A stretch of 64,000 bases of DNA from Nodosilinea sp. FACHB-131 (GCF_014695395.1 NZ_JACJOF010000023.1:124001-188000), one strand, 5' to 3'. Shown: positions 33,838 to 43,082, counted from the first letter of the stretch. A program made the numbers and translations. The notes: a model not told the origin generated them from the sequence alone.

Positions 33838-34062
33838 CTAACCGCCCCCGACAATGGTGACAATCTCTAGCCTGTCATCAGGACGCAGGTAGGTAGTTTC
33901 CCACAACTGACGATGAAGAATTTCGCCGTTGTACTCTACTGCCACCAGGCGAGGATTCAGACCTAATAATTCTAGAAAATTGGGCAGCAGCGTACCAGGA
34001 GCGCAGGGCTGAGATTCGCCGTTGACGAGAAGATGAAAGTTGTCGGTGGTGGGGTCGTTCAT
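33838..34062 (-). CDS. thiS: Sulfur carrier protein ThiS
   Basis: A 74-residue ubiquitin-fold sulfur carrier ending in the required Gly-Gly (IVTIVGGG), with LELLGLNPRLVAVEYNGEI typical of ThiS. The C-terminal thiocarboxylate donates sulfur for the thiazole of thiamine. Start ATG 34062 (MNDPTTDN) is chosen by length; the upstream extension runs through low-complexity DNA. It lies downstream of thiE on the same strand, 126 bp away. Confidence 0.9.
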   Translation of the reverse strand: MNDPTTDNFHLLVNGESQPCAPGTLLPNFLELLGLNPRLVAVEYNGEILHRQLWETTYLRPDDRLEIVTIVGGG

Positions 34063-34073
34063 GGGGAAAGTCG

Positions 34074-34138
34074 GGTATAGGGTGTAGGGGTTCAAGGTTT
34101 GGGGTTGAGGGATGTATGGCAACCTTAGACCCTATACC
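34074..34138. repeat. Inverted low-complexity repeat between thiE and thiS
   Basis: GGTATAGGGT (34074-34083) and ACCCTATACC (34129-34138) enclose GGGTTCAAGGTTTGGGG-type words similar to the hairpin at 52083. It could fold in the thiE-thiS transcript. Confidence 0.5.
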
Positions 34139-34188
34139 TTGCACCCCAAATCCCATTGTTTGCGACAGTTAATCAACTTGATAGCGGC

Positions 34189-35274
34189 TCAACCAGTGGG
34201 GGTAGCGACGGTGTGAAAGGTTCGACGGTGGTTGGTTTGAGCAGCAAAGTATTGGGCGATCAGGGTGGGATTTTCGGCTTCGAGCAGCGCCCGCACGACG
34301 GCGACTCGCTCAGCTCCAGCCTGCAACACTTCGCTCAGATTTTCGGTGTTGATGCCGCCGATCGCATACCAGGGCACGGTGGCGTGCTCGGCAGCGTAGC
34401 GTACGTAGTCAAGGCCAGCGGCTGCTTTGCCGGGTTTGGTAGGGGTGGCATAGACCGGGCCAACGCCGATGTAGTCAGCGCCCTCTGCGATCGCCCGCTG
34501 CATTTCGTCGGGGTTGGTGGTTGAGCGGCCAATGATGCACTGACTGCCCAGCAGTTGGCGGGCGGTGACGGTGGGCAGGTCGGTTTGGCCCAAGTGGACG
34601 CCGTCGGCCTCCACGGCCAGGGCAAGATCGACGCGATCGTTGATTAAAAATAGCGCTCCATAGCGGTGGCACAGATCCTTCAGCTTTTGAGCTAGATCTA
34701 GGCGCAGGTGGTCGTCTGCATCTTTGTCGCGGTACTGCACCAGGGCAATGCCTCCCTGCAGTGCAGCTTCAACAATGGGCAGCAGGCGATCATTTGGCGA
34801 TGTCACCAGGTAAGTCAAGCCCTGGCGCAGCCGCTGCAGCCGATGACTACCCAAAATTTCGCTTTCTAAAGCGTAAATCTTGTAGCGCATGACCTTAGAC
34901 CCTGCCGCTAGATCATCACGGTAGAGCTTGCCGTATTCTTCGAGGGCTCGCAGGGCCTCTTGCACCCGACAAAAGTTGGCTTGAAGCACCGCTGTCACAC
35001 TGGTGCGCTCCGCCTCCTGGGGGTGGGTGAGGGCAGTACCGGGGTCACCGGGCGTATCGCGGCACAGGCGTAGCTCAGGGGTATGCCACTGGGCCAGGGT
35101 TTGCCGCAGGTGCTTAATCTGCTCGGTTTGAGCTGAGTTATTCAGCCCGAAGCGGCACCACTCTTCGATAACGCGTAGCCCTTCGCGGGCGCGATCGAGG
35201 TTGGCATCGAGAATTCGGTAAACGGCAGCATCGGCACGAGTGGGCAGCACTGGCAGCCCGGTTAACTCCGGCAT
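34189..35274 (-). CDS. thiE: Thiamine phosphate synthase ThiE (cyanobacterial long form)
   Basis: A 361-residue ThiE. The C-terminal TIM-barrel (from about residue 140) has QYRDKDADD, FLINDRVDLALAVEADGVHLGQTDLP, IIGRSTTNPDEM, YIGVGPVYATPTKPG and YAIGGI, matching pyrophosphate and HMP/thiazole binding. The N-terminal 130 residues (YRILDANLDRAREGLRVIEEWCRFG) are the extra helical domain usual in cyanobacterial ThiE. Joins HMP-PP and thiazole phosphate to thiamine phosphate. ATG 35274 is chosen; a TTG six codons upstream lies close to a GGAGGT and is an alternative start. Confidence 0.92.
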   Translation of the reverse strand: MPELTGLPVLPTRADAAVYRILDANLDRAREGLRVIEEWCRFGLNNSAQTEQIKHLRQTLAQWHTPELRLCRDTPGDPGTALTHPQEAERTSVTAVLQANFCRVQEALRALEEYGKLYRDDLAAGSKVMRYKIYALESEILGSHRLQRLRQGLTYLVTSPNDRLLPIVEAALQGGIALVQYRDKDADDHLRLDLAQKLKDLCHRYGALFLINDRVDLALAVEADGVHLGQTDLPTVTARQLLGSQCIIGRSTTNPDEMQRAIAEGADYIGVGPVYATPTKPGKAAAGLDYVRYAAEHATVPWYAIGGINTENLSEVLQAGAERVAVVRALLEAENPTLIAQYFAAQTNHRRTFHTVATPTG

Positions 35275-35344
35275 GGAAACACTGTGGGGCAAAGAACCTC
35301 CACATCCTACCAGGCAAGGGCCAGGCAGAGATTAGGCAAGGGTG

Positions 35345-35506
35345 CTACTGCTTAGGCTGCAAAATGTCGTGAATGCCTTCTACCGCCGGGTCAGAACGCC
35401 AGACATCAAAAGCCTTCCAGGCCACGAAGCCAAAGGCCAGCAGCGCCAAAATAGTCACTAGCGCTGAGAAAAACCGAGTAAGCGGAGTACCAGTATCGAG
35501 GCGCAT
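35345..35506 (-). CDS. Small single-span membrane protein (53 aa)
   Basis: A 53-residue frame beginning MRLDTGTPLTRFF, with one hydrophobic helix (FFSALVTILALLAFGFVAW) and a hydrophilic end (VEGIHDILQPKQ). AGGGAG lies about 6 nt before the ATG. It sits in the gap between thiE and the TPR gene on the same strand, and coding character and ribosome-binding site both support it. I do not recognise the family; topology suggests a small membrane subunit or regulator. Confidence 0.65.
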   Translation of the reverse strand: MRLDTGTPLTRFFSALVTILALLAFGFVAWKAFDVWRSDPAVEGIHDILQPKQ

Positions 35507-35666
35507 AACCACTCCCTGAAAAACAATGAAGAGCAGAAAGAGGTAGAGTATCGGTGCAATATCCTGCCATAGCAGGATCCCTATACCTACTTATATACCC
35601 TGCAGATTGTATTTTCATAACGCCTGCTTAGAAGAAGGCTTAGCCAAAGGAGGTTTAGCCCGGCAG

Positions 35667-36206
35667 CTATGATTTTTCGGCAGGAGAAACGCGCTTTTTG
35701 AGCGAGTCGAAGCGGCGGCGGGCAGTGGAATTCTTGGGCTCAAGCGCCAGTGCGGCTTCGTACATCTCCAGAGCCTGGGTGGTGAGCTGCTTGCGCTCGT
35801 AGCTGTGGCCTAGGTTGTTGAGGGCGGTGACGTACTCAGGCGAAATTTTGAGCGCTTCTTTGTAATTGCGAATGGCCAGGTCGTACTGGTCTTGGGCAAA
35901 GTAGGAGTAGCCCAGGGCGTTATAAACCACGGCGGCGTTTTCGGCTTCGTCGTTACCCAGTTGCTTGATAGCCTGCTGGAGGTAGAGGGCAGCCTGGGTG
36001 TAGAGCTTTTTGTCGAGCAGTAGACTGCCCAACTCGTAATACTCCTGAGCGGTGCCCTTTTCTTTGGTTAACCGTGACTGAAGTCGCCCCAAAGTGCTTT
36101 CGATGCGGCGGGTCTTGAGCACCTGGCGCACCACAAAAAAGGCGGCAACGCTCAGCAACGCCAGCAGAATACCCAGATAAATAAGGAGCAGGTTGCTGTT
36201 TTCCAT
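35667..36206 (-). CDS. Ycf37-like TPR membrane protein
   Basis: A 179-residue protein with one N-terminal membrane helix (LLLIYLGILLALLSVAAFFVV) and three tetratricopeptide repeats (about 55-165: YYELGSLLLDKKLYTQA, VYNALGYSYFAQDQYDLA, ALNNLGHSYERKQLTTQA). Length and layout match Ycf37, which assists photosystem I trimer assembly or stability. The TPR fold is certain; the Ycf37 identity is likely but other membrane TPR proteins look similar. Confidence 0.72.
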   Translation of the reverse strand: MENSNLLLIYLGILLALLSVAAFFVVRQVLKTRRIESTLGRLQSRLTKEKGTAQEYYELGSLLLDKKLYTQAALYLQQAIKQLGNDEAENAAVVYNALGYSYFAQDQYDLAIRNYKEALKISPEYVTALNNLGHSYERKQLTTQALEMYEAALALEPKNSTARRRFDSLKKRVSPAEKS

Positions 36207-36249
36207 GCGGTCTTTGTCTGCACTTGAGAACTACCTTATCTTGCCATGG

Positions 36250-37017
36250 CTAGGGCAACCCCCAAAAGGTGGTCCGTTCTTCTAGCCAACCGCTTTGATG
36301 CCAATCGATGACGGTCTGATTGACCAGGCTACGCAACTCATTGTACTGAGTGCCCTTAGGCAGAGCGATCGCCAGGGGTTCAGCCGACAGCAGGCTGGGC
36401 ACTAAATAATAGTCGCTGTGGGCCTGCTGCCACCCGCTCAGCACCGTCACATCGCCAGCAAAGCCGTCAATTTGGCCTGTGCTGAGGCGATCAAAGGCAT
36501 CTTGATAGCTATTTAGAGGGGTGAGGATGGCCAGTGGCAGCAGATAGCGAAGTACCGCTACGGTACTTGCCCCTTGCAGCACCCCTAGCCGCTGGCGCTG
36601 GAGATCACTCAGGCTCTGCAACTGGGGATCGCGTACCAGCACGGCGGTGCCATCGAGGTAGTAGGGTGGGCTAAAGCTCACCAGCCGCTGGCGACCCGAG
36701 GTCAAGGTGAGGCCAGCGATCGCCATATCAGCTCGATCTTCCAGCACCGCCGGCAGTCGCTCGCTGTTGGGCACGACTACAAACTCAACCGCCGCGGGGT
36801 CAGCAAAGATAGCTGTCGCCAGTCCGTGGGCTATGTCAACCTCTAAGCCGACTAGGTCGCCTTCGCGATCGCGAAAACTCAGGGGTCGCCAGCCATCTCG
36901 CACCGCCACTACCAAGTGGCCACGGGCGTGAATGGTGTCAAGATCCGCAGCAAAAACTGGGAGCACAGCTAGCTGCGCCCCCAGTGCTAAACCAAACCCA
37001 AGCCAGTTCCATGTCAT
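36250..37017 (-). CDS. Extracellular solute-binding protein, family 3 (amino-acid type)
   Basis: A 255-residue periplasmic binding protein with a Sec signal (LGFGLALGAQLAVLPVFAADL). The domain starts DTIHARGHLVVAVRDGWRPLSFRDREGDLVGLEVDIAHGLA and includes TSGRQRLVSFSPPYYLDG, typical of SBP_bac_3 amino-acid receptors. No permease or ATPase is adjacent, so it may work with a distant ABC system or as an orphan sensor. Downstream of rplT by 49 bp on the same strand. Confidence 0.85.
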   Translation of the reverse strand: MTWNWLGFGLALGAQLAVLPVFAADLDTIHARGHLVVAVRDGWRPLSFRDREGDLVGLEVDIAHGLATAIFADPAAVEFVVVPNSERLPAVLEDRADMAIAGLTLTSGRQRLVSFSPPYYLDGTAVLVRDPQLQSLSDLQRQRLGVLQGASTVAVLRYLLPLAILTPLNSYQDAFDRLSTGQIDGFAGDVTVLSGWQQAHSDYYLVPSLLSAEPLAIALPKGTQYNELRSLVNQTVIDWHQSGWLEERTTFWGLP

Positions 37018-37066
37018 GGCGCGGCCGTGCCTAAACTACGACTGCTCCTACTGTCTGGGCCAATCC

Positions 37067-37417
37067 TTAAGATTGATTGGCAACTTCAACTACCTTGGCA
37101 AACCCATCGGGGTCAAGCACGGCCATTTGGGCCAGCATTTTGCGGTTGATGTCGATATTGGCTTTCTTGAGCTGGCCAATCAGCTGGCTGTAGCTCAGAC
37201 CATGCATGCGAGAAGCCGCGTTGATGCGGGTGATCCACAAGCGGCGAAAATCGCGCTTCCGGTTGCGGCGATCGCGATAGGCGTATCGCAGCGCCTTCAT
37301 CACCTGTTGGTTGGCTGTGCGAAACAGTTTAGAGTGCGACCCTCTAAACCCTTTTGCCAGCTTGAGAATTTTGTTGCGGCGCTTGCGTGCTACGTTGCCG
37401 CGCTTGACACGTGCCAT
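37067..37417 (-). CDS. rplT: Ribosomal protein L20
   Basis: A 116-residue L20 of normal length: [36 protein letters not shown] and [17 protein letters not shown] are conserved. Binds 23S rRNA and is essential in 50S assembly. It follows rpmI by 54 bp, the standard rpmI-rplT order; infC is not adjacent. Confidence 0.98.
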   Translation of the reverse strand: MARVKRGNVARKRRNKILKLAKGFRGSHSKLFRTANQQVMKALRYAYRDRRNRKRDFRRLWITRINAASRMHGLSYSQLIGQLKKANIDINRKMLAQMAVLDPDGFAKVVEVANQS

Positions 37418-37471
37418 GACTGTTTAACCCTTGGAACTATTAATGACTACTAGCAGACTCAAAGCCCTTAC

Positions 37472-37669
37472 CTAGAGGTAGGGCAACATTAGCTCCACGT
37501 TGGGAGCGTCTTCTTCTGACACTAAGGCAATCTTGGACAGGCGAGAACGACGCTCAGCATTTTTGTGCTGCAACATGTGATTCTTGAACGCCTTGCGACG
37601 CATGATTTTGCCGCTGCCACTGCGACGAAAGCGCTTAGCGGCAGCTTTGCGAGACTTAAGCTTGGGCAT
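37472..37669 (-). CDS. rpmI: Ribosomal protein L35
   Basis: A 65-residue L35: [18 protein letters not shown] and [19 protein letters not shown] are diagnostic. ATG 37669 is chosen over the ATG three codons upstream since all L35 proteins begin MPK. First gene of the rpmI-rplT operon. Confidence 0.97.
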   Translation of the reverse strand: MPKLKSRKAAAKRFRRSGSGKIMRRKAFKNHMLQHKNAERRSRLSKIALVSEEDAPNVELMLPYL

Positions 37670-37876
37670 GGTTACCACAATTTCGACACAGTCTTTGACT
37701 ATACCATGAGTGGCCCGCTATGGAAGCACGAAATTCAGCCATAGCGCTGCAGCGCGAAGCCACCCTTAGAGTGTCCGCTAGATAGCTGAGATCGGGGCCA
37801 AGCCAGAAATTTTCACCAAAGGGTTGTCAAGGTTGCACACTTATCGTTATTATTAGCTTCGCGGCTTCGCGATTAA

Positions 37877-37948
37877 TCCTCAGTAGCTCAGTGGTAGAGC
37901 GGTCGGCTGTTAACCGATTGGTCGTAGGTTCGAATCCTACCTGGGGAG
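37877..37948 (+). tRNA. trnN: tRNA-Asn (GUU)
   Basis: A 72-nt cloverleaf: acceptor stem TCCTCAG/CTGGGGA (one T-G pair), D arm with AGCTCAGTGGTAGAGC, anticodon stem GTCGG/CCGAT around loop CTGTTAA with anticodon GTT, and T arm GTAGG-TTCGAAT-CCTAC. The CCA end is not encoded. It lies upstream of rpaA. Confidence 0.97.
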
Positions 37949-38233
37949 TTTCTAAACTAATAGTTGGTACAAGCAGTGGTTTTTCTGCGTCAGTAGATCT
38001 CTAGGGATCTGACGAGCAGTACCTAAGTTTGCTCTAGAACCTAAAGAAAAGCTTAAGCTCGGCGAGCTGTAATCCGGTTTACTTAGGAAAATTTAAGGGT
38101 TCTGCTTATAATTTATCGAGGAATTGTATTATTCCGACACGGCTCTTTACGTTGTGATGCTAGGCTACTCAAAGCTTTGTGGCTTGCCTCTAGCTGAGTG
38201 AGTGTTGTTTTAGGGTTTCAGGTCTAGTTGGTA

Positions 38234-38947
38234 ATGCCTCGTATTCTTGTCATTGATGATGATCCCGCGATCGCGGAGCTTGTTTCCGTCAATTTGGAAA
38301 TGGCAGGCTACGACGTCAACCAGGCTGGAGATGGTATCAAGGGTCAGGCTCTAGCTGTGCAGCTGCTGCCAGATTTGATCATGCTCGACCTGATGCTGCC
38401 TAAGGTGGATGGGCTAACCGTGTGCCAGCGCCTCCGCCGCGATCGCCGCACCGCCGAAATTCCTGTGCTAATGCTCACGGCCCTATCGCAGACCCAGGAT
38501 AAGGTCGATGGTTTTAACGCTGGGGCCGACGACTATCTCACCAAACCCTTTGAGCTAGATGAAATGCTCGCTCGGGTACGCGCTCTGCTGCGCCGCACCG
38601 ATCGCATTCCCCAGGCGGCTAAACACAGCGAAATTCTCAACTACGGCCCTCTCACCCTAATTCCTGAGCGCTACGAAGCGATTTGGTTTGACGGCACCGT
38701 CAAGCTCACCCATCTGGAGTTTGAGCTATTGCACTGCCTGCTTCAGCGCCACGGTCAGACGGTATCTCCTAGCCAAATTTTGCAAGAGGTGTGGGGCTAC
38801 GAGCCCAACGACGATATCGAAACTATTCGAGTTCACGTACGGCACCTGCGCACTAAGCTAGAGCCTGATCCTCGGCATCCTAAATTTATCAAGACCGTCT
38901 ACGGAGCCGGCTACTGCTTAGAGTTGCCTGCTGTCACTGTAGAGTAG
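38234..38947 (+). CDS. rpaA: Circadian output response regulator RpaA
   Basis: A 237-residue OmpR-family regulator matching RpaA almost throughout: [35 protein letters not shown]52 in MLDLMLP, K104 in YLTKPFE, then a winged helix ([16 protein letters not shown]...[32 protein letters not shown]). It is phosphorylated by SasA and dephosphorylated via CikA to drive dusk genes; it also affects phycobilisome coupling. ATG 38234 is chosen over an upstream TTG. A terminator follows at 39056. No sasA is adjacent. Confidence 0.95.
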   Translation: MPRILVIDDDPAIAELVSVNLEMAGYDVNQAGDGIKGQALAVQLLPDLIMLDLMLPKVDGLTVCQRLRRDRRTAEIPVLMLTALSQTQDKVDGFNAGADDYLTKPFELDEMLARVRALLRRTDRIPQAAKHSEILNYGPLTLIPERYEAIWFDGTVKLTHLEFELLHCLLQRHGQTVSPSQILQEVWGYEPNDDIETIRVHVRHLRTKLEPDPRHPKFIKTVYGAGYCLELPAVTVE

Positions 38948-39055
38948 GGCCAGCCTAAGGGATACAGGACGCCCGGTCTCTGTTTAATGCTTGTCTACTA
39001 CTCCAGGCTCCAACTGAGGTGTAAAAGGCTTGTATATAAGTAGAGGCCAAAAAAC

Positions 39056-39084
39056 AGAGGGTTCCAGCAACCCTCTACTTTTTA
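39056..39084 (+). terminator. Rho-independent terminator after rpaA
   Basis: AGAGGGTT / AACCCTCT with a five-base loop, followed by ACTTTTTAT. Confidence 0.85.
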
Positions 39085-39183
39085 TATCAATCTGAGAGTA
39101 ATCCCAATCCTGGTTGCCCGCTTTAGTCTGACAGGGCAAACAATGTTGACCCCTACGGTGGCCTTTTTTACTGGCGTTAAGCC

Positions 39184-39972
39184 TCAGTCGGCAGAAAACT
39201 GAATGGTGCCGCTGTCAAAGGCTAGGTCTACGAAAAGATTGCCGTCTTGGAAAAAGTAGGTGCCAGAGTTCCCCAGAGCCTGCACAAATTCGTTGCCAAT
39301 TGACCCCTCGGGGCAGGCGGCTCTGGTGGTTGCAATGGACGAGACTTGAAGGGTGCGATCGTCGGTGGTTGTGAAATCGGCCCGACCTCGGTTACAGTCG
39401 GCTCGCACCAGCAGAGTGCCATCGTCTAAAAACTCAGCAGTGTAGTGATCGGGCTGATCGGCGACCAGCAGCTTGCCATCGCTGAACTGAATTTGCTGCA
39501 GCTTCCATAGAGTGCCAACCAGGGCTGGGGTAGGGGTACTCGAAAACTGCATCGTTCCGCTGTCAAACTTTAGCTCAATAAATAGATCGTCGTTTTGGAA
39601 AAAGAAAGAGTTAGCGTTGTTCATCGCCTGCAAAAACTGAGAGCTGATGCTTGCCTCTGGACAAGCGGCTAGGGTAGTTGGCCCCATAGAAACCGTAATT
39701 CGTCCGTCGGCGAATTCCGTAAATTGACCGATCGCCCGATTGCAGTCGGCTTTGACAAACACCTGTCCGTCTTCAGCAAACTCCGCCGTGTAGTTTTGCG
39801 GCGGATCTGCTGTTAGCAGTGTGCCATCGTTCATCTGAATTTGCTGGAGTTCCCAGATGCTGCCCGTGAGGGGTGGCACACCAGGACCAGAGGATGGAGT
39901 TACACAGGCCGTGGCTCCCCAGAAGACTGCAGAGGCTGCCGCTAATACCGCAGCAGAGCGAGATGAAATCAT
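39184..39972 (-). CDS. Tandem META-domain (HslJ-like) envelope protein
   Basis: A 262-residue exported protein: signal region MISSRSAAVLAAASAVFWGATAC (possible weak lipobox ATAC), then two homologous META/DUF306 domains of about 110 residues. Each contains LQQIQ, YTAEF, V.ADCNR and AACPE.SI (VKADCNRAIGQF and VRADCNRGRADF), showing internal duplication. HslJ-like META domains are linked to heat-shock or novobiocin resistance but have no defined activity. ATG 39972 is chosen from the signal peptide. Confidence 0.82.
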   Translation of the reverse strand: MISSRSAAVLAAASAVFWGATACVTPSSGPGVPPLTGSIWELQQIQMNDGTLLTADPPQNYTAEFAEDGQVFVKADCNRAIGQFTEFADGRITVSMGPTTLAACPEASISSQFLQAMNNANSFFFQNDDLFIELKFDSGTMQFSSTPTPALVGTLWKLQQIQFSDGKLLVADQPDHYTAEFLDDGTLLVRADCNRGRADFTTTDDRTLQVSSIATTRAACPEGSIGNEFVQALGNSGTYFFQDGNLFVDLAFDSGTIQFSAD

Positions 39973-40625
39973 AAAATCACCCAACGTTTTTAATGAGTCG
40001 ATCAGGAGCAATAAAGCCATACAGCCGTGGCTGACGACGAAATTTTGCTCAGCCAACATGGTCAGCTCACCAGGATTTATGGCCCAGATAATCGTGCAGC
40101 CCTAGTTTTGAATAAACTCAGCTTGGCTTGAAACATCTAGTTGATGCCTAATTTTAAGCGGGCTACAAGCACCCTAATAATTGCAACATCCTCTAAAAAA
40201 CGTCAACTCTTAGATTGCAAAATCCATAATTTTTAATGTTATTCAATCTCCAAAACAGTAGATTTAGAAACATAGCATCCTATAAATTTCATATTTTTAT
40301 TTCTACTCAATTCCCTGTAAAGTCGCTTCTTTCCAAGATCTATCAATGTTGTTTTGTGGCTTGACTAAATTCACCAGTTAAATTAATCACTTATACATTG
40401 AAACTTTGGTTGCTGTGTTGGATGTTTAATAGTCTTCTCAAAAAAGAGCCCGCCCGTTTAAACAGGCGGGCTCTTTTTGGTAGGCAACCGCAAGGACTAA
40501 TGTGTTGGACAGCCAGTGAGGTCTTTTCCCTGAACTCTTCACGGGTGCATTAACCCCTAATGGCTGCTAAGGGAAGGCTTTTGCTGCCCAGCCTAACTCC
40601 AGGCTGGGCAACAGAGTCAGGGCTC
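39973..40625. other. 653-bp gap, AT-rich, no gene
   Basis: Between two leftward genes. It contains an AT-rich stretch (40130-40430) unlike the GC-rich surroundings and the terminator at 40442-40479. I see no coding frame with a convincing start. Confidence 0.6.
40442..40479 (-). terminator. Rho-independent terminator
   Basis: AAAAAGAGCCCGCC / GGCGGGCTCTTTTT with a CGTTTAAACA loop. It lies 147 nt beyond the stop of the leftward gene at 40626; T-runs occur on both strands. Confidence 0.9.
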
Positions 40626-41144
40626 TTAGCGCTTGCCCAGCCACTTGGCGGCGATCGCTCCCACAGCCGCACCCACCATCGGATTGCTCAAAAACTTGAG
40701 AATAGTGGGTTGGTCAGCCAGCACTTCCTGAAAGACATCGGGGTGGTTGTGGTAAGCGAAAGCGGCCAGCTTAGAGACGTCATCTTCATTCATGCGGCCG
40801 GTGTGGTGGGTCGATAGCCCCAGCTGTCTCTCTAGATCTCGATCGTGGAGACCACGCTCTTTGAGATGCTTGAATAGATCGCGAGCAACATCGTCTCGTT
40901 GCTGGGGCTTGATTTGAGCGATCGCTTTGCGCAGCTCAGGCTCCATTTCGCTGGTGGGGATGCGATCGGGGTGAAACCCGCGCCCAAATAATTCCCGGCG
41001 CTCGTTACGAGACGAACGATTGGCGAAATCGTCAAAGTTGGCATACTCTTTCTCGGGCTGGGTAGCTTTGGCATCGATGCCTTCAACATTGCCACCAGCC
41101 AAGTCATTCATGATTTCACGTTTGTAATCTTTGCTGCTACTCAT
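40626..41144 (-). CDS. Hypothetical hydrophilic protein with C-terminal glycine-zipper helix
   Basis: A 172-residue protein, mostly charged and helical (NRSSRNERRELFGRGFHPDRI, QRDDVARDLFKHLKERGLHDRDLERQLGLS), with a final hydrophobic segment NPMVGAAVGAIAAKWLGKR. GGAGAG lies upstream of ATG 41144. I do not recognise a characterised family; composition resembles stress-inducible hydrophilic proteins. It begins a leftward-oriented group with a lipoprotein and a general-stress-like protein. Confidence 0.7.
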   Translation of the reverse strand: MSSSKDYKREIMNDLAGGNVEGIDAKATQPEKEYANFDDFANRSSRNERRELFGRGFHPDRIPTSEMEPELRKAIAQIKPQQRDDVARDLFKHLKERGLHDRDLERQLGLSTHHTGRMNEDDVSKLAAFAYHNHPDVFQEVLADQPTILKFLSNPMVGAAVGAIAAKWLGKR

Positions 41145-41327
41145 AGCGTAACTCTCCAAATTTTTGTTTTTTGATTCCAATCTGACCGGTCTCTACAGCG
41201 TTTCAGAGCTGAAAAAAACCGCTACTCTCAAAGCTCCCCTTCCTCAAGCAACTTATGAACGTTGCAGTGATTAGCACTTTCGAGACTGATATCTCGGTTT
41301 AGGCGAGCCATTAGGGAGCGTCGTCAC

Positions 41328-41753
41328 CTATTGGTATTCGACCTGCCGAGTCGTATCGTCATATTTGGCGGTTAAAATTAGCTCTTTGTCAGGTGCATAG
41401 ACCAAGACGCTCAGATCCCGATTGGGAAACTTTTTGTGGAACCCCTGCACCAGCGACTGGGCCAAGGTTTTTACCTCCCGGGGCTGCACATCTGGTGAGA
41501 TCACAACGCCGAGTTTGTTGTTGTCACGTACAAAAGCATCGCTGACCAATCCTTTTGCAGTCTGCATGACCCATCGCCCGTAGCTTTCGCCACTAGCGGT
41601 GTCACCCCGTTCGAGCTGGGTATAGGCACTGGTAGGCGATAGCCTAGGGGCGGTGCTGGTTTGAGTAGCGCTACCACAGGCGCTGGTGGTGAGCAAGATT
41701 ACTCCCAAACACAGGGCGATTACGCCAAGACGGATAGACTTTAAGAAATTCAC
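41328..41753 (-). CDS. Small lipoprotein of unknown function
   Basis: A 141-residue lipoprotein. I chose GTG 41753 because GAGGAA lies 6 nt upstream and the product then begins with a perfect signal (VNFLKSIRLGVIALCLGVILLTTSAC, lipobox TSAC). The mature part has LGVVISPDVQPREVKTLAQSL and LSVLVYAPDKELILTAKYD, an alpha/beta domain I cannot name. The longer frame from 41810 would mask the signal peptide. Confidence 0.7.
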   Translation of the reverse strand: MNFLKSIRLGVIALCLGVILLTTSACGSATQTSTAPRLSPTSAYTQLERGDTASGESYGRWVMQTAKGLVSDAFVRDNNKLGVVISPDVQPREVKTLAQSLVQGFHKKFPNRDLSVLVYAPDKELILTAKYDDTTRQVEYQ

Positions 41754-41847
41754 GGGTTTTTCCTCAATAACGACAGCATGTTTAGCAGTGCTAGCCATGG
41801 GCGCGGCCAAACGGCCCTCCCAACTCAGCTGCTAACTTTCGAACGTT

Positions 41848-42585
41848 TTAGGGCTCCAAGGGGTTGGAGGCATGGGGTAGTCCAGCGGCCTGGGGCACCT
41901 CCCCTCCTCGACGAGAATCGTCGTAAGGGTAAGCTTCATCCATGGGATGATCGACTCGGTTGTAGGGATTGCCTCGCCCCTGGACAACGTCAGCGGTTCC
42001 ATTGAATGTGGCGTTGGGAGAACCACTTCTGGCGTAAGATGCATCGGCTGGAGTCTCGTAAACTCCCCAATCTTCAATGCCCGCCGCCCTGAGGGTGCGT
42101 TCTGCCCGAGCGATTTCAGGCTCAGTATCCTTGAGCATAACGAGGTATTCGCCTCGGGCTATGCGATCGCGGTATTGCTTGGCCCGGTGCTCAGGAATGC
42201 CCAAACCAACCAGGGCACCTGCCACACCACCGGCTGCTGCTCCAGCGGCCCCGCCGATCAGCGTAGACACCACTGCGGCAGCTTCTCCCGCCAGTACGGC
42301 AGGGCCAACGCCAGGAATAACTAATGTGCCAAGGCCCACCAGTAGACCGGTGACTCCTCCCAACACGCCACCTGTCACCGCGCCGACGGTGCCAGCTTTG
42401 TCGGCGTGGTTGCCAGCCTCGTCGGTGACTTTAACCCCTGCGATCGCGCTTTGTCGCTCGGAGTCTTTAGCAATCACCGACACGTGACTCAGGCTTCGCC
42501 ATGAGTCACTAAGGGCTTGTAGAGCCGATGCTGTTTTAGGACGGTTGGAGAAAATACCTACCGCTCGTCTGTGTTGTGAAGCCAT
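41848..42585 (-). CDS. General-stress-like protein with glycine-zipper region (paralog 1)
   Basis: A 245-residue protein. The N-terminal 45 residues (AVGIFSNRPKTASALQALSD) resemble the general stress protein 17M/YflT domain; the middle is a long Gly/Ala/Val hydrophobic region (GGVLGGVTGLLVGLGTLVIPGVGPAVLAGEAAAVV..., about 70-130); then GEYLVMLKDTEPEIARAERTLRAAGIEDWGVY and a hydrophilic tail. AAGGAGGAA precedes the ATG. Related in layout to the protein at 45315. Likely a membrane-associated stress protein; molecular role unknown. Confidence 0.75.
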   Translation of the reverse strand: MASQHRRAVGIFSNRPKTASALQALSDSWRSLSHVSVIAKDSERQSAIAGVKVTDEAGNHADKAGTVGAVTGGVLGGVTGLLVGLGTLVIPGVGPAVLAGEAAAVVSTLIGGAAGAAAGGVAGALVGLGIPEHRAKQYRDRIARGEYLVMLKDTEPEIARAERTLRAAGIEDWGVYETPADASYARSGSPNATFNGTADVVQGRGNPYNRVDHPMDEAYPYDDSRRGGEVPQAAGLPHASNPLEP

Positions 42586-43082
42586 GTCGTGCTTCCTCCT
42601 TGTTGTGCGAAGCCAGCAGCTATTGCAAAGCTGACGATCGCTGCTTTGGTTAATATCCTAAAGGTTGCGCTCGGTTAGCCTTATCGCTCATTGGAGGGAT
42701 CAAAAATTGTAGAAAGGAGGAGATCCTATAGTGGGTACCGTTCACAAGCGTTGCCCTTTAGGGGGTTAGGTCAAGTTAGCGATCGCTAGCAGCCTGCATC
42801 TTCTCAGCCACCTAAACTACTGAAGTCGATTGATGAATGTTCTTAGAGCATCGATTGACTTCTCAACACTTTGTGGTCAAATACCCTGTGGGCTAGGGGA
42901 TGTAGAGTTTAGTCGGCCTGATAGAGATAAGGCGGAATCATTTAAGGTGTTCCGCTATTTCGATTGGTATTAGTCCTTGTGGTAGAACGTCGTTTAGATT
43001 AAATCACTCATTGAGTAGAGGGTAGTGCCTAGAGCTGCCGCTAGACTGAAACCTGAGTAATTTGACTACTGAGGTTAATCCT
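42586..43082. other. 497-bp divergent intergenic region
   Basis: Between two divergent genes. It holds a strong AAAGGAGG ribosome-binding site at 42713-42720 followed by a 12-codon frame (42731-42769), plus presumed promoters. Otherwise nothing recognised. Confidence 0.5.

Noticed and set aside
36932-37453. 173-codon plus-strand frame over rplT
   Set aside because: Antisense to a certain ribosomal protein gene.
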